DNA of 64,000 nt from Melioribacteraceae bacterium (GCA_035362835.1 DAOSDY010000003.1:124001-188000), one strand, 5' to 3'; positions 28,331 to 38,177 are shown, counted from the first letter of the stretch. Notes: a model not told the origin generated them from the sequence alone. A program made the numbers and translations.

Positions 28331-30466
28331 CTACTTCTTAATCCTTTTTAAAACCGCACCTGTACCGGGCTTCAGATTATAAATTCTTTCGGCAATAGAG
28401 ATAGTTTCAACACCCGCCTTCTCTTCATTAACCAGGACTTCCCAGTTACCTTCCGGTAGAGGAAAATCGAGCATCAAATTCTTATCGCAATTAAAAAGGA
28501 CAATAAATTTTTCATCGCCCGAATGGACCGAAAAAGCAAGTCCGAATTTGCTGGCCGGATGTTCTAGGAATCCGATCTCTTCATATTCCGCATGCCGGAA
28601 CGCTGTATACTGTTTTCTCAGCCGGATCAATCCTTTATAATAATTAAGAAGCTCCGAATTGATCTCAGCATGTTTATAGTTTATATAATTTGTTTCATTA
28701 TCCTTGTTGTAAGAGTTGTGGTCGATTCTTCCTTTCTCCGGATCAATAATTTTTCTGTTGTCCTGAATAACTTTAGATCTTGCGAATTCCTGACCGGCAT
28801 GAATCATTGTTATTCCCTGAGATGTAAGCAGAAAGAGAGCAGCGAGCTTGTTAAGCTTCATCTGCCTTTCCGAAAGCTTAACGTGACTTTCGATATCCTT
28901 TATCTTCTGGTCATTATCTACTTCCTTTGTACCTAATCTTATAAAATCACCAAGTGTATAACCGTCATGCGATTCCAGGTAATTAACAGAATGTTCCTTC
29001 TTCTGAAACAATCCTAAAGAATCTCTAACGAGTGTAGCATTGACATAGCTTTTTATCCGTTTAATAGAGTTATTTCCGTACCACTCACCGAATATCCATC
29101 CGAGACCGTCGTGCGGATTTTCTCCTTTGATGCCGTTTCTTATCTGATCGTTCCACGCCGCGTAACCTTTTTTAGAGAATCCGTCCGGAGAGTAACCTCC
29201 GCCGCCCCAGGCTTCTCCTATCAGAATTACATTGGGATTTATCTTCATCGTTTCATTTCGGATCTCTTCAACTGTTTTCCAATCGATCAGAGTGCTAAGA
29301 TCGAACCGGAAACCGTCAACCTTATATTCCTTCATCCAGTGGACCAAACTTTCGACAATAAGGCGTCTAACCATCGGCCGTTCAGTTTTTAGGTCGTTTC
29401 CGCACCAGCTGTTTGCAATGTAATTCCCTTTATTATCAAGACGGAAATAATATTCCTTATCAATCTGTTTAAGGTTCCCGATTTCATATTCGGAAAGATG
29501 GTTGTAAACCACATCCATAATAACAGCGATCCCATCTTTATGAAACGATTTTACCATCTCTTTAAAATCATTTATCTGCCGGCCGTCTTTTCCGATCCAA
29601 TCATTCCATTTAAAATTTTTCCATTGCTGACTGTAATAGGAAGCGGGTGCAAAGAAAGCGCCAGTCATATAGCCCCAGTGGTTTCTTTCATACGGATTCC
29701 AGGTATTAAACTTTCCGTCGAGAGAATCTCTGAAAGGTATTTCACAGTATCCGAATTCCTGAGCGGGCAGGATCTCAACAGCATTAATTCCGAGTGCTTT
29801 TATATAATCGATTCCGCCATTATTACCTTTTTCAATCAACCCTCTGTAAGTACCCGGTTTTTTTGCTCCGGAAGATTTGTGAGCGGTCATATCCCTTACG
29901 TGCATTTCATAAATTATCAAATCCCGCCAATCATAATTAAGGCGATCCGTTCCCTCCCAGTCGAAAGGAGAATCCTTTACTACTATCGAACGGCGCGGAT
30001 TAAGGTAGGATGTTTTAGTAGCGACAGCTTTTGAGTAGGGATCGACACAGATCGGTTTATTCGAGTTGCTTAAATCCTCCCCTTTATGATAAACTTTAAA
30101 GCCGTAAAAAAGTCCGTATTGTTCGCCTTCAATCCGAGCTTCCCAAACGCCGTTTTCATCCTTCGACATAAAATACTCTTTACACTTACGTGAATCGGGA
30201 TGCGTAAAAGTACAAAGTCGTACACTTACGGCAGACGGCGCAAACAATCGAAAGAAGGTTGTTCCGTCTTCAAAAAAAGAACCTAGTTTTTTATCGGAAT
30301 AAAATCTGTCCAGTTCATTATAACGTTTAACAAACTCAGATGTATCTGGCTGCTCAGCAATCGTCTTTCTTTCGGTTACAAACAATTTTTCACCTGTGAT
30401 GTTGTATGAAAAAGAAATAAAAAAAAGCAAAGTAAAAACTGATCTGCTCAATGATAATTTTGTCAT
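28331..30466 (-). CDS. Secreted pullulanase-like GH13 alpha-glucan debranching enzyme
   Basis: 711 residues with a signal peptide (to about residue 25). An N-terminal CBM48-type domain (FRLFAPSAVSVRLCTF) is followed by a GH13 barrel. The catalytic Asp389 lies in DGFRFDLS, Glu418 in LIGEAWGG, and the third acidic residue in ESHDGYTL. The segment RNHWGYMTGAFFAP corresponds to the YNWGY-type motif of pullulanases and isoamylases, so cleavage of alpha-1,6 branches is inferred. A C-terminal all-beta domain ends at KPGTGAVLKR. It converges with the hybrid kinase gene, with five bases between their stops. Other GH13 debranching activities cannot be excluded. Confidence 0.9.
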   Translation of the reverse strand: MTKLSLSRSVFTLLFFISFSYNITGEKLFVTERKTIAEQPDTSEFVKRYNELDRFYSDKKLGSFFEDGTTFFRLFAPSAVSVRLCTFTHPDSRKCKEYFMSKDENGVWEARIEGEQYGLFYGFKVYHKGEDLSNSNKPICVDPYSKAVATKTSYLNPRRSIVVKDSPFDWEGTDRLNYDWRDLIIYEMHVRDMTAHKSSGAKKPGTYRGLIEKGNNGGIDYIKALGINAVEILPAQEFGYCEIPFRDSLDGKFNTWNPYERNHWGYMTGAFFAPASYYSQQWKNFKWNDWIGKDGRQINDFKEMVKSFHKDGIAVIMDVVYNHLSEYEIGNLKQIDKEYYFRLDNKGNYIANSWCGNDLKTERPMVRRLIVESLVHWMKEYKVDGFRFDLSTLIDWKTVEEIRNETMKINPNVILIGEAWGGGGYSPDGFSKKGYAAWNDQIRNGIKGENPHDGLGWIFGEWYGNNSIKRIKSYVNATLVRDSLGLFQKKEHSVNYLESHDGYTLGDFIRLGTKEVDNDQKIKDIESHVKLSERQMKLNKLAALFLLTSQGITMIHAGQEFARSKVIQDNRKIIDPEKGRIDHNSYNKDNETNYINYKHAEINSELLNYYKGLIRLRKQYTAFRHAEYEEIGFLEHPASKFGLAFSVHSGDEKFIVLFNCDKNLMLDFPLPEGNWEVLVNEEKAGVETISIAERIYNLKPGTGAVLKRIKK

Positions 30467-30553
30467 AGATAGGTCATTTTTTGAGCAACAAGTTAATCAA
30501 TTATCGAAATGATTGGAAATTATTTGATAGGTAAAATATTTTCAGCATTAATC

Positions 30554-32542
30554 TCATTTTAAATAGATCATTTTTTTCGTTTCATTGAATCCGCCAGCCG
30601 TAATTCTGTAATAGTAAATCCCGCTCGATAATTGAATACCGAATCCGTTGCCGGCCAAATTGCTTATTGTAAATGAAACGGAATAGGCACCGGGACCCTG
30701 CTGCTCATCTACAAGTGAAGCAATTTCTCTTCCAAGCAGGTCGTACACGGCAAGTCTTACATGCTGCCTGCTGGTTATTGAATACCTGATATTTGTTCCG
30801 TTATTGAAAGGATTAGGGTAATTCTGAAATAATTCAAATCGGGTAGGTACAATTACAATACCGTTGGTTTCAAGTAAATCTTTTAAAATCCAGGTGTCAG
30901 GATCAAACAGAGCCGAAAGCGGTTTTCCGTTTACCGGAATACTCCATGTCTGAACTTTCATATCATTGAAAAGTGTGATTGTATTTGTTTCGGTAGAGGT
31001 TGAATACTTTATCTGAACAGGCATTTTGAAAAATTGAGGATTAGTATTTGTTAATGGTTGTTCGACCCTTATGATCAGGTTATAATTATTTCCCGCGAGC
31101 TGTTCGTAACCCCAGCTGAATTTATATTTAGGATAGTTTTCACCGTAAATCCACTGCTGGAAAAAGTAATCGAGATCGGTCCCTGAAACACGTTCAGCTA
31201 TTCTTTGAAAGTCCTCAGTTGTCGCAGTTCCATAGGATAATCCCGGCTCGGTCAAATATTCCCTGAGTATTCTGAAAAAGTTATCGTCTCCAACAACTCC
31301 TCTTAGCATATGAAGTACGACACCTCCTTTGCTGTATGAACGGGCGCTGTTGAAAATCTGGCTTACACTTTCTGTGTTCTGGACGTAAATAGTTCCAGTA
31401 GCGGTTTTTGCATGATTCATAATTGCGATAACATCGTTCATAAACGAAGTTTTTCCGTACTTCTCTTCGAAATAGATGCTTTCGGAATATGTCGCAAATC
31501 CCTCATTCAACCATATGTTTGCCCAGTCCCGGCAGGTAACTTTGTCGCCGAACCACTGATGAGCCAGCTCGTGAACTACCAGAGCTTCGCTGAATCCGCC
31601 CATTGAAGCGATTGTCTGGTGTTCCATCCCTCCGCCGAAACCGCATTGCGCGTGACCGTATTTCTCCATTGGATAAGGGTACGGTCCGAACTTCTCGGAA
31701 AAAATCCTGAGCATATCAATTGTACGGTCGAGGTTTACTTTCTGCGAAGTGAATACTTCCGGATAAACGTAGTGATTTACCGGCATTAATTTGCCGGGTT
31801 CGTATTCAAATAGGGTTTCGTAAAGGTAATAATCGCTCATCGCAATTGAGATCAGATAATTTGCAATCGGATAATGATTTTTCCATTTGTATGTTCTGGT
31901 TCCGTCAGGATGGTTTATAATGCCTGTAAGAAGTCCGTTCGAAACAGATACAAATTGCGGATCAGCTGTTATCCATACATCGGATGAATCGGCCTTGTCG
32001 GCAGGAGTGTCTTTCGAGGGCCACCAGTCTCTTGAACCGTACGGCTGAGATAAAGTCCAGATGACCGGCCGGCCGTAAGGTGTATTAGCTGAGACGAAGC
32101 TCCCGCCAATTCCTCCGCTGCTGTTCGGCCGACCCGAGTAATTAATTTCCAGTGTAAATTCTTCGGATGGAGAGTAACTCCTGTTAAAAGTTATATTTAA
32201 CTTGTTTCCTGGAGAAAAGTTAAATGGTAGATTCTTACCGTTTGAAATTACAGAAGAGACCGAAAATCCGCTCCATAGATCGAGAAAGATTGAAGTTAAA
32301 TTTTGATCTAATGCTTTCCCTTTAACAGTAACGCGGCCTGAAAGAAATAATGGATTATTTGTAATGAAAAGATCGAGTTTATAATAGGTTGCATCGAATC
32401 TCGGATCGCCCGGATAATTAATCCGGTTGGTTTTGGATAATCTTTCATACTCAAGAATTTTTGATGTAGAGCAGTAATCCGATCCCCGTTGCGCAAAAAC
32501 CTGTATGGAGAAGACAAGAATTAAGATAAGTAGTTTATTCAT
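30554..32542 (-). CDS. Secreted M1 family aminopeptidase with T9SS sorting domain
   Basis: 662 residues from the ATG at 32542, chosen because MNKLLILILVFSIQVFAQ is a clean signal peptide; the frame extends 19 codons further upstream. The zinc site HELAHQW (His324, Glu325, His328) and Glu347 in NEGFATYSES give the HExxH-X18-E pattern of M1 enzymes. FGGGMEHQTIAS is the GAMEN-like exopeptidase motif. The last ~80 residues carry NYPNPFNNGTNIRYSI and end KKMIYLK, the type IX secretion C-terminal signal. The protein is therefore exported across the outer membrane and probably surface-attached or released. It likely feeds on peptides. Confidence 0.94.
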   Translation of the reverse strand: MNKLLILILVFSIQVFAQRGSDYCSTSKILEYERLSKTNRINYPGDPRFDATYYKLDLFITNNPLFLSGRVTVKGKALDQNLTSIFLDLWSGFSVSSVISNGKNLPFNFSPGNKLNITFNRSYSPSEEFTLEINYSGRPNSSGGIGGSFVSANTPYGRPVIWTLSQPYGSRDWWPSKDTPADKADSSDVWITADPQFVSVSNGLLTGIINHPDGTRTYKWKNHYPIANYLISIAMSDYYLYETLFEYEPGKLMPVNHYVYPEVFTSQKVNLDRTIDMLRIFSEKFGPYPYPMEKYGHAQCGFGGGMEHQTIASMGGFSEALVVHELAHQWFGDKVTCRDWANIWLNEGFATYSESIYFEEKYGKTSFMNDVIAIMNHAKTATGTIYVQNTESVSQIFNSARSYSKGGVVLHMLRGVVGDDNFFRILREYLTEPGLSYGTATTEDFQRIAERVSGTDLDYFFQQWIYGENYPKYKFSWGYEQLAGNNYNLIIRVEQPLTNTNPQFFKMPVQIKYSTSTETNTITLFNDMKVQTWSIPVNGKPLSALFDPDTWILKDLLETNGIVIVPTRFELFQNYPNPFNNGTNIRYSITSRQHVRLAVYDLLGREIASLVDEQQGPGAYSVSFTISNLAGNGFGIQLSSGIYYYRITAGGFNETKKMIYLK

Positions 32543-32730
32543 ATTATAGTTTTGAAATTGATCCAGCTGCAATATCCGGTTAAATGATATTATGATCAAA
32601 AAATTTATTAATTCTGTAGGAAAATATTTTTTACCATATTTGCCTGAACAATTTTAATAATTAAAACGAAAAGCCAGTAGAAGATAGCATTACTTTCATA
32701 ATATAATCAAAGCATTAATTTGGAGTATTA

Positions 32731-33999
32731 ATGAGCCGGCACACAAAAATATTTATCGGATTAATAACCGGTGCTGCAGCGGGAGTAGCAGCTAATTTTT
32801 TATACCCTGACGCTCCGATTTTAAAAATAGTTCAAACATATTTAAGCGATCCTCTAGGCAAAATATTTCTTAATCTTCTAATTATGATGGTAATTCCGCT
32901 GGTTTTTTCGAGTCTGGCTTTAGGTGTTGCTCAGATTGGCGATTTGAAAAAACTGGGACGAATAGGACTTAAGACGATGGGTTATTTTTTCCTCGTTACT
33001 GCTTTGGCCGTAACAATCGGTCTGGTTCTGGTAAACAGCATCAGGCCGGGGGATTATTTGCAGGGAGAGACAAAGACTCAATTACTTACTTCATACAGTG
33101 AACAGGCTTCTGAAATAAAAGAAGTATCCGAAAAAACAGAATTCGGTATTCAAACGCTTGTTAATATCGTTCCGAGGAATCCGATTGCAGCCGTTGCCAA
33201 ACCGAATCCGGAAATGCTTGCATTGATCTTTGTATCGCTTATGATCGGCATAGCGCTAACAATGATACAAAAAGAGAAAGCCGAGCCGCTTATTAAAATT
33301 CTTGACGGAATCAGTGATGTAACGATTGTTATAATAAATATTGCAATGAAGTTAGCTCCTTTCGGAGTAGCTGCTTTAATTTTCAGTGTTACCTCTAGGT
33401 TCGGATTCGAATTGCTGGTTGCTCTCGGAATGTATATGTTCACTGTAATGTCGGGTTTAACCATTCTGCTCGTTGTTGCTTACTCTGTTTTGATAAAAGT
33501 CTTTGCACGTTACAGTCCGGTCCTCTTCTTTAAAAAAATTCAGACAGTTATGATGACTGCATTTTCAACGAGTTCAAGCAGTGCAACGCTCCCCACAACC
33601 ATTTCGGTATCTCAAAATAATTTAGGTATTCCACCTCAGATAACAGGATTTGTTCTTCCATTGGGTGCGACAATGAATATGAACGGTACAGCATTGTTCG
33701 AAGGCGTTACCGTTTTATTCCTGGCCCAGGTCTTTGGTATTGAGCTCTCATTTGGCGTTCAGCTGATTGTAGTGTTGATGAGTGTATTAACTGCGATAGG
33801 AACCGCGGGAGTCCCGTCCGGTTCAATTCCTCTGCTTGCAATTGTACTGGCAATGGTAAATGTACCTGTTGAAGGAATTGCGATTATACTTGGTGCCGAC
33901 AGATTACTGGATATGTGCAGAACAGTATTAAACGTAACAGGGGATATAACCTGCTCGGCATATATTGCACGATCGGAAGGATATGAATTAAAATCCTAA
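32731..33999 (+). CDS. Dicarboxylate/amino acid:cation symporter (DAACS family)
   Basis: 422 residues, about eight TM segments plus hairpins, the length of GltP/DctA proteins. The hallmark serine-rich hairpin FSTSSSSATLPTT and the binding motifs MNMNGTALFEGV and DRLLDMCRTVLNVTGD are intact. It imports glutamate, aspartate or C4-dicarboxylates with Na+ or H+. It is followed by an orphan Na+-pump beta subunit on the same strand and lies near the methylmalonyl-CoA decarboxylase operon. A supply of succinate or fumarate to that pathway is an attractive inference, but the substrate is not readable. Confidence 0.94.
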   Translation: MSRHTKIFIGLITGAAAGVAANFLYPDAPILKIVQTYLSDPLGKIFLNLLIMMVIPLVFSSLALGVAQIGDLKKLGRIGLKTMGYFFLVTALAVTIGLVLVNSIRPGDYLQGETKTQLLTSYSEQASEIKEVSEKTEFGIQTLVNIVPRNPIAAVAKPNPEMLALIFVSLMIGIALTMIQKEKAEPLIKILDGISDVTIVIINIAMKLAPFGVAALIFSVTSRFGFELLVALGMYMFTVMSGLTILLVVAYSVLIKVFARYSPVLFFKKIQTVMMTAFSTSSSSATLPTTISVSQNNLGIPPQITGFVLPLGATMNMNGTALFEGVTVLFLAQVFGIELSFGVQLIVVLMSVLTAIGTAGVPSGSIPLLAIVLAMVNVPVEGIAIILGADRLLDMCRTVLNVTGDITCSAYIARSEGYELKS

Positions 34000-34160
34000 G
34001 ATTGGCCAGCTTAATATTACTATTACTGAAAAGCTTTTCTCACTTTTAGAAGAAGCATTGGATCTTTTGCAGCAAAACATTGCTTAAAACAAGTTTCTGC
34101 CAATTCAATTGCGGCATCATAATTGTATTATTCCCACCTTAAGAAATTCCGGAGAAAATA

Positions 34161-35282
34161 ATGGACGCACTTTTTGTGGGATTATACTCAATTACTTGGC
34201 AACAGGTAGTAATGATTGGGGTTGGCGGACTTTTAATCTACCTGGCAATTGTTAAAGAATATGAACCGGCCCTTCTTCTGCCGATAGGATTCGGAGCCAT
34301 CCTTGCAAATATCCCTCTTTCTGCCGCAATCGATCAGGTATCTAACGGTGAAAAAGTTGAAGGTGTCTTGAACATCTTTTTCGAAGCAGGAATTATGACA
34401 GAAATATTTCCGCTTCTGATTTTTGTAGCTGTAGGCGCAATGATCGACTTTTCACCTCTGCTGAAAAAACCTTACCTGCTCCTTTTCGGGGCGGCCGCCC
34501 AATTTGGAATATTCTTTACAATGTCTGCAGCTACTTTATTCGGCTTTAGCTTAAAGCAGGCTGCATCCATTGGGATAATCGGTGCTGCCGACGGCCCAAC
34601 TTCAATTTACGTAGCATCAAGATTTGCAAAGGATTTATTGGGGCCAATATCAGTAGCGGCCTATTCCTACATGGCATTGGTGCCCATAATTCAAAGGCCT
34701 GTAATAAAAGCCCTTACAACGCGAAAAGAGCGGCTGATAAGAATGGAAAGCCAGGCTAAGACTGTCTCCAAGCCGGTGCTCATAATATTTCCCATTTCGG
34801 TTACAATAATTGCTGGAATAATTGCCCCTTCGTCTGTGGCTCTAATTGGTTTTTTAATGTTCGGTAATCTGATTAGGGAATGCGGTGTTCTCAATAAACT
34901 GTCGAATGCTGCCCAGAATGAACTGGCCAGCATTGTCACAATTCTTCTTGGTCTGACAATCGCAGCAACAATGACAGCAGATAAATTTCTTCAACCGCAG
35001 ACTTTAATTATAATTGGACTTGGCCTGGTGGCCTTTATTTTTGATACTGCGGGAGGAGTATTATTCGCGAAATTTCTCAACCTGTTTTTAAAAAAGAAAA
35101 TCAATCCGATGGTAGGTGCTGCGGGAATATCAGCCTTTCCTATGTCCGCGCGTGTGATTCATACTTTAGGACAAGAAGAAGATCAGTTTAATTATTTGTT
35201 AATGCATGCCGTAAGCGCAAACGTAGCCGGACAAATAGGTTCTGTAATTGCCGGCGGATTAATATTAGCATTAGTAGTTTAG
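34161..35282 (+). CDS. Na+-translocating decarboxylase beta subunit, second copy
   Basis: 373 residues, OadB/MmdB/GcdB family, multi-spanning. The Na+-site residues known from oxaloacetate decarboxylase are present: Asp144 in the AADGPT motif and Asn315, Gly319, Ser324 in NPMVGAAGIS. It is clearly different from the operon copy at 36568, which has GGADGPT and NPLIGNAGVS. It couples decarboxylation of a carboxybiotin to Na+ export, but no carboxyltransferase or biotin carrier gene is adjacent. A 52-residue gamma-like gene follows after eight bases. It may share the alpha and biotin subunits encoded at 37.7-40.2 kb or work with unlinked ones. Confidence 0.93.
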   Translation: MDALFVGLYSITWQQVVMIGVGGLLIYLAIVKEYEPALLLPIGFGAILANIPLSAAIDQVSNGEKVEGVLNIFFEAGIMTEIFPLLIFVAVGAMIDFSPLLKKPYLLLFGAAAQFGIFFTMSAATLFGFSLKQAASIGIIGAADGPTSIYVASRFAKDLLGPISVAAYSYMALVPIIQRPVIKALTTRKERLIRMESQAKTVSKPVLIIFPISVTIIAGIIAPSSVALIGFLMFGNLIRECGVLNKLSNAAQNELASIVTILLGLTIAATMTADKFLQPQTLIIIGLGLVAFIFDTAGGVLFAKFLNLFLKKKINPMVGAAGISAFPMSARVIHTLGQEEDQFNYLLMHAVSANVAGQIGSVIAGGLILALVV

Positions 35283-35290
35283 GAGGAATC

Positions 35291-35449
35291 ATGTTAAGCC
35301 CGGAAGCAATAAACAATTTTTGGAATGCCGTCCAGATTACAGGCAAAGGTATGGCAGGTATTTTTATATTCATGGGATTATTCTACTTGCTGATTAAAAT
35401 GCTTGATAAATTTTTTCCAAAGAATATTGAAAAGGAAAAATCAAATTGA
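35291..35449 (+). CDS. Short OadG-like gamma subunit of the second Na+ pump
   Basis: A 52-residue open frame, easily missed because of its size. AGGAGGAATC sits directly before the ATG and eight bases separate it from the beta-subunit stop. The sequence has a short N-terminus (LSPEAINNFWNAVQITGKG), one TM segment (MAGIFIFMGLFYLLIKML) and a charged tail (KFFPKNIEKEKSN). The pattern matches OadG-type gamma subunits, which have one TM helix that holds the beta subunit, but it lacks their long soluble tail. A GC-rich terminator follows immediately. Function is inferred from topology and context. Confidence 0.8.
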   Translation: MLSPEAINNFWNAVQITGKGMAGIFIFMGLFYLLIKMLDKFFPKNIEKEKSN

Positions 35450-35452
35450 AAA

Positions 35453-35477
35453 AAGGGCTCTAACGAGCCCACTTTTT
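35453..35477. terminator. Bidirectional intrinsic terminator
   Basis: Six-bp stem GGGCTC/GAGCCC (35455-35460 with 35465-35470), loop TAAC, flanked by an A-run and by ACTTTTT. It serves the forward pump genes and the convergent terC-like gene that ends at 35476. Confidence 0.8.
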
Positions 35478-36459
35478 ACTTCAATAGTTCGTCTTTTATC
35501 TCTTTCGGAGGGTGTTCATGAAAAGCGTGATGATCGATTTCCTCTTCTTCCTTAATAATTACTGATGCGAGTATTGATGCCAGAAGTGTTACAAGTATAA
35601 CTATAAGAGATGTTTGAACAGGTATATGAACCCATCCTGAAATTATCATTTTTACTCCAATGAATAGGAGTATAAATGAGATCCCATACTTAAGATATCG
35701 GAATAGATTCAATATTCCTGCCAGTGCAAAGAAAAGTGAACGCAATCCGAGTATGGCGAAAAGGTTGGATGTTATTGCAATGAAAGAATCCTGGGTGATA
35801 GCAAGTACTGCCGGAATTGAATCTACAGCAAATACAATATCGGTTGATTCAACAAGAATTAAAGTTATGAAGGCTACAGTCGCGAAAATCTGATGATTGT
35901 GTTTTACAAAAAAATGGTCTGTTTTAACATCCGTCTTAACATTTAAAATCTTCTTAGAAAGTTTTACGAAAATATTATGATCCGGATGGATTTTCTCTTC
36001 TTTTGAAAGAAACATTTTAATTGCAGTGAATATCAGTACAGCTCCGAGAATGTAGAACATAAAGTTGAATCTTTTAATCAGTTCAACTCCCGCAACTATG
36101 AATAGAATTCTGAATACAACCGCCCCGATAATACCCCATTTCAGAATTCTGGGTTGATGTAAATCTTCAATACCCATCATTGTGAAAATCAGTATGAATA
36201 CAAATAAGTTGTCTACAGAAAGTGAATACTCTATTATGTAACCGGTTATAAACTCGAAAGCCTTTTCATGTCCTACGGGGAAAAAAAAGTAAATGGCACT
36301 TCCAAACAATAATGCAGTGAAAATCCAGACGCTGGTCCAAGTAAGGGCTGTCTTTACTTTTATCCTACCCTTTCTATGGTCCGTTACATACATATCGGTG
36401 CTGAATACAATAATAAACAAAGCTATAAACCCGAACCAGAAATAGAGTTCACTTGTCAT
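35476..36459 (-). CDS. TerC/Alx family integral membrane protein
   Basis: 327 residues with about nine TM segments. Family motifs with membrane-embedded acidic residues are visible: EYSLSVDNLFVFILIF and VESTDIVFAVDSIPAVLAIT. TerC/Alx proteins are linked to tellurite resistance, alkaline response and manganese or calcium export, recently as Mn2+ exporters that supply secreted proteins. The C-terminus is short and cytoplasmic with acidic and His residues (EEEEIDHHAFHEH) that could bind metal. It is probably monocistronic, between the two Na+-pump gene sets. The tail sequence makes metal handling plausible, not proven. Confidence 0.93.
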   Translation of the reverse strand: MTSELYFWFGFIALFIIVFSTDMYVTDHRKGRIKVKTALTWTSVWIFTALLFGSAIYFFFPVGHEKAFEFITGYIIEYSLSVDNLFVFILIFTMMGIEDLHQPRILKWGIIGAVVFRILFIVAGVELIKRFNFMFYILGAVLIFTAIKMFLSKEEKIHPDHNIFVKLSKKILNVKTDVKTDHFFVKHNHQIFATVAFITLILVESTDIVFAVDSIPAVLAITQDSFIAITSNLFAILGLRSLFFALAGILNLFRYLKYGISFILLFIGVKMIISGWVHIPVQTSLIVILVTLLASILASVIIKEEEEIDHHAFHEHPPKEIKDELLK

Positions 36460-36567
36460 TGGATTTTCTGCAATTTTAATTAAACTTCCGATTCAAAGAT
36501 TGGAAAATCCTTTCATATAAAAAATTTATTTTAAAGAAAGGTCACCGGCACATTAATAAATGCCGAA

Positions 36568-37734
36568 TTAACCCATAAAGAAAGAGAGTAAAATACCGGC
36601 AGCGACCGCGCTTCCGATTACGCCGGCAACATTCGGAGCCATTGCGTGCATCAAAAGGTGGTTCTTTGGATCATATTGAAGTCCAATTACCTGGGAGACA
36701 CGTGCGCTATCAGGAACTGCGGAAACACCGGCATTTCCAATAAGAGGATTTATTTTATTCTCATCACTCAGAAAAAGATTCAAAACTTTTGCGAACAGAA
36801 CTCCTCCCGTTGTTGCGATCATAAATGAAAATGCACCAAGCATAAATATACCGACAGATTTCGCAGTTAGAAATGTGGTTGCCTGCGTTGAAGCACCAAC
36901 AGTCAGTCCTATTAATATTGTAACTATATCAATAAGCGGACCTTTAGCGGTATCAGCCAGGCGCTTTGTAACACCGCTTTCTTTCAGAATATTTCCAAAG
37001 AAGAGCATACCTAAAAGCGGAAGTGCGCTGGGTGTGATAAAACATGTTAGCACCAGTCCGACAATGGGGAAGAGTACTTTTTCAAGTTTAGAAACCTGGC
37101 GGGGAGGTTTCATCCTTATAACGCGCTCTTTTTTTGTTGTAAGTAGTTTCATTATCGGGGGTTGTAATACCGGCACAAGAGCCATATAAGAGTATGCAGA
37201 AACGGCAATAGCACCTACCAGATCCGGAGCCAGTTTAGAGGACAGGAAAATTGCTGTGGGTCCGTCAGCTCCGCCGATAATTCCAATAGCAGCGGCTTGC
37301 TGGGGAAGATACCCGAGAGCCAGTGCAATTGTATAAGCACCAAAGATTCCGAGCTGAGCTGCTGCGCCGAGGAGTATTAAACGTGGATTTGAAAGGAGAG
37401 TTGAGAAATCTGTCATAGCTCCTATGCCAAGGAAAATCAATGGTGGATAGACCCCCTGGCTTACACCGAAGTAAAGATAATTCAAAACGCTTCCTTTTTC
37501 ATAAATACCCACTTGTAGATTGGCGCTTTCCAGAAAAGGGATATTACCAATAAGAATTCCGAACCCGATTGGTACAAGAAGCAGCGGTTCATAATCTTTA
37601 GCTATTGCCAGATAGATAAAAACCAGTGCAACAATGATCATTATTAAATGGCCTAGCGTAAAATTTGCAAAAGCAGTATATCTTATAAATTGATCGAATC
37701 CGTGTGCAGTAAATTCAAGAAACTTTTCCATCAT
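36568..37734 (-). CDS. mmdB: Methylmalonyl-CoA decarboxylase Na+ pump, beta subunit
   Basis: 388 residues, multi-spanning OadB/MmdB family. Asp157 in GGADGPT and Asn329, Gly333, Ser338 in NPLIGNAGVS match the residues that bind Na+ in oxaloacetate decarboxylase beta. It receives carboxybiotin from the carrier and releases CO2 while moving Na+ outward. It is the last gene of the operon and its start overlaps the stop of the biotin carrier gene by one base. The substrate assignment to methylmalonyl-CoA comes from the operon, not from the subunit itself. Confidence 0.94.
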   Translation of the reverse strand: MMEKFLEFTAHGFDQFIRYTAFANFTLGHLIMIIVALVFIYLAIAKDYEPLLLVPIGFGILIGNIPFLESANLQVGIYEKGSVLNYLYFGVSQGVYPPLIFLGIGAMTDFSTLLSNPRLILLGAAAQLGIFGAYTIALALGYLPQQAAAIGIIGGADGPTAIFLSSKLAPDLVGAIAVSAYSYMALVPVLQPPIMKLLTTKKERVIRMKPPRQVSKLEKVLFPIVGLVLTCFITPSALPLLGMLFFGNILKESGVTKRLADTAKGPLIDIVTILIGLTVGASTQATTFLTAKSVGIFMLGAFSFMIATTGGVLFAKVLNLFLSDENKINPLIGNAGVSAVPDSARVSQVIGLQYDPKNHLLMHAMAPNVAGVIGSAVAAGILLSFFMG

Positions 37735-38177
37735 TAACTCCCGATCTCTATAAGAAGGTCACCTTCCAGAACAGAATCACCCTGCCGCACTTTAATAGAA
37801 ATTATTTTTCCTTCTTTATCAGAATTAACCGAATTCTCCATTTTCATTGCTTCAAGAGTAATCAGTTTATCTCCGATTTTAACCATATCGCCTTCGCGTA
37901 CATGAACATTAAGAATAACACCGGGGAGTGGAGCTTTTACGAAGCCAACACCTTTTTGAGCACCCGGGCTGCTTGTTTTCTGAATTGAAGGAGCTGAATC
38001 TGTTGACGGAGAGACGACAGATCTAACCAGCTTGGGAGTTTTTGTTTTTTGAATCTGCTTATCTACTTCAACCTGATAATGTGTGCCGTTAACTTCTATA
38101 TCAGCTATATTATCATCAACACTCACAACATTAACTTCGTATTGATTGCCGTTGATTGTCAATTTAAATTTTTTCAT
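37734..38177 (-). CDS. mmdC: Biotin carboxyl carrier subunit of the decarboxylase
   Basis: 147 residues. The C-terminal biotinyl domain contains LEAMKMENSV with Lys112, 35 residues from the end as is typical for biotin carriers. The N-terminal ~45 residues form a small beta domain (KLTINGNQYEVNVVSVD) as in OadA/MmdC-type carriers. A Pro/Ser/Thr-rich linker lies between them (VSPSTDSAPSIQKTSSPGAQ), giving a flexible arm. It carries CO2 from the carboxyltransferase to the membrane beta subunit. It sits 12 bases after the gamma/delta gene and overlaps mmdB. Confidence 0.95.
   Translation of the reverse strand: MKKFKLTINGNQYEVNVVSVDDNIADIEVNGTHYQVEVDKQIQKTKTPKLVRSVVSPSTDSAPSIQKTSSPGAQKGVGFVKAPLPGVILNVHVREGDMVKIGDKLITLEAMKMENSVNSDKEGKIISIKVRQGDSVLEGDLLIEIGS

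Noticed and set aside
29498..30034. 178-residue forward open frame opposite the GH13 gene
   Set aside because: It is antisense to a clear GH13 enzyme with catalytic motifs, and its own sequence has no family features.
34000..34160. Possible riboswitch between the symporter and the second pump beta gene
   Set aside because: Only weak, short complementary stretches; no known riboswitch core could be drawn.
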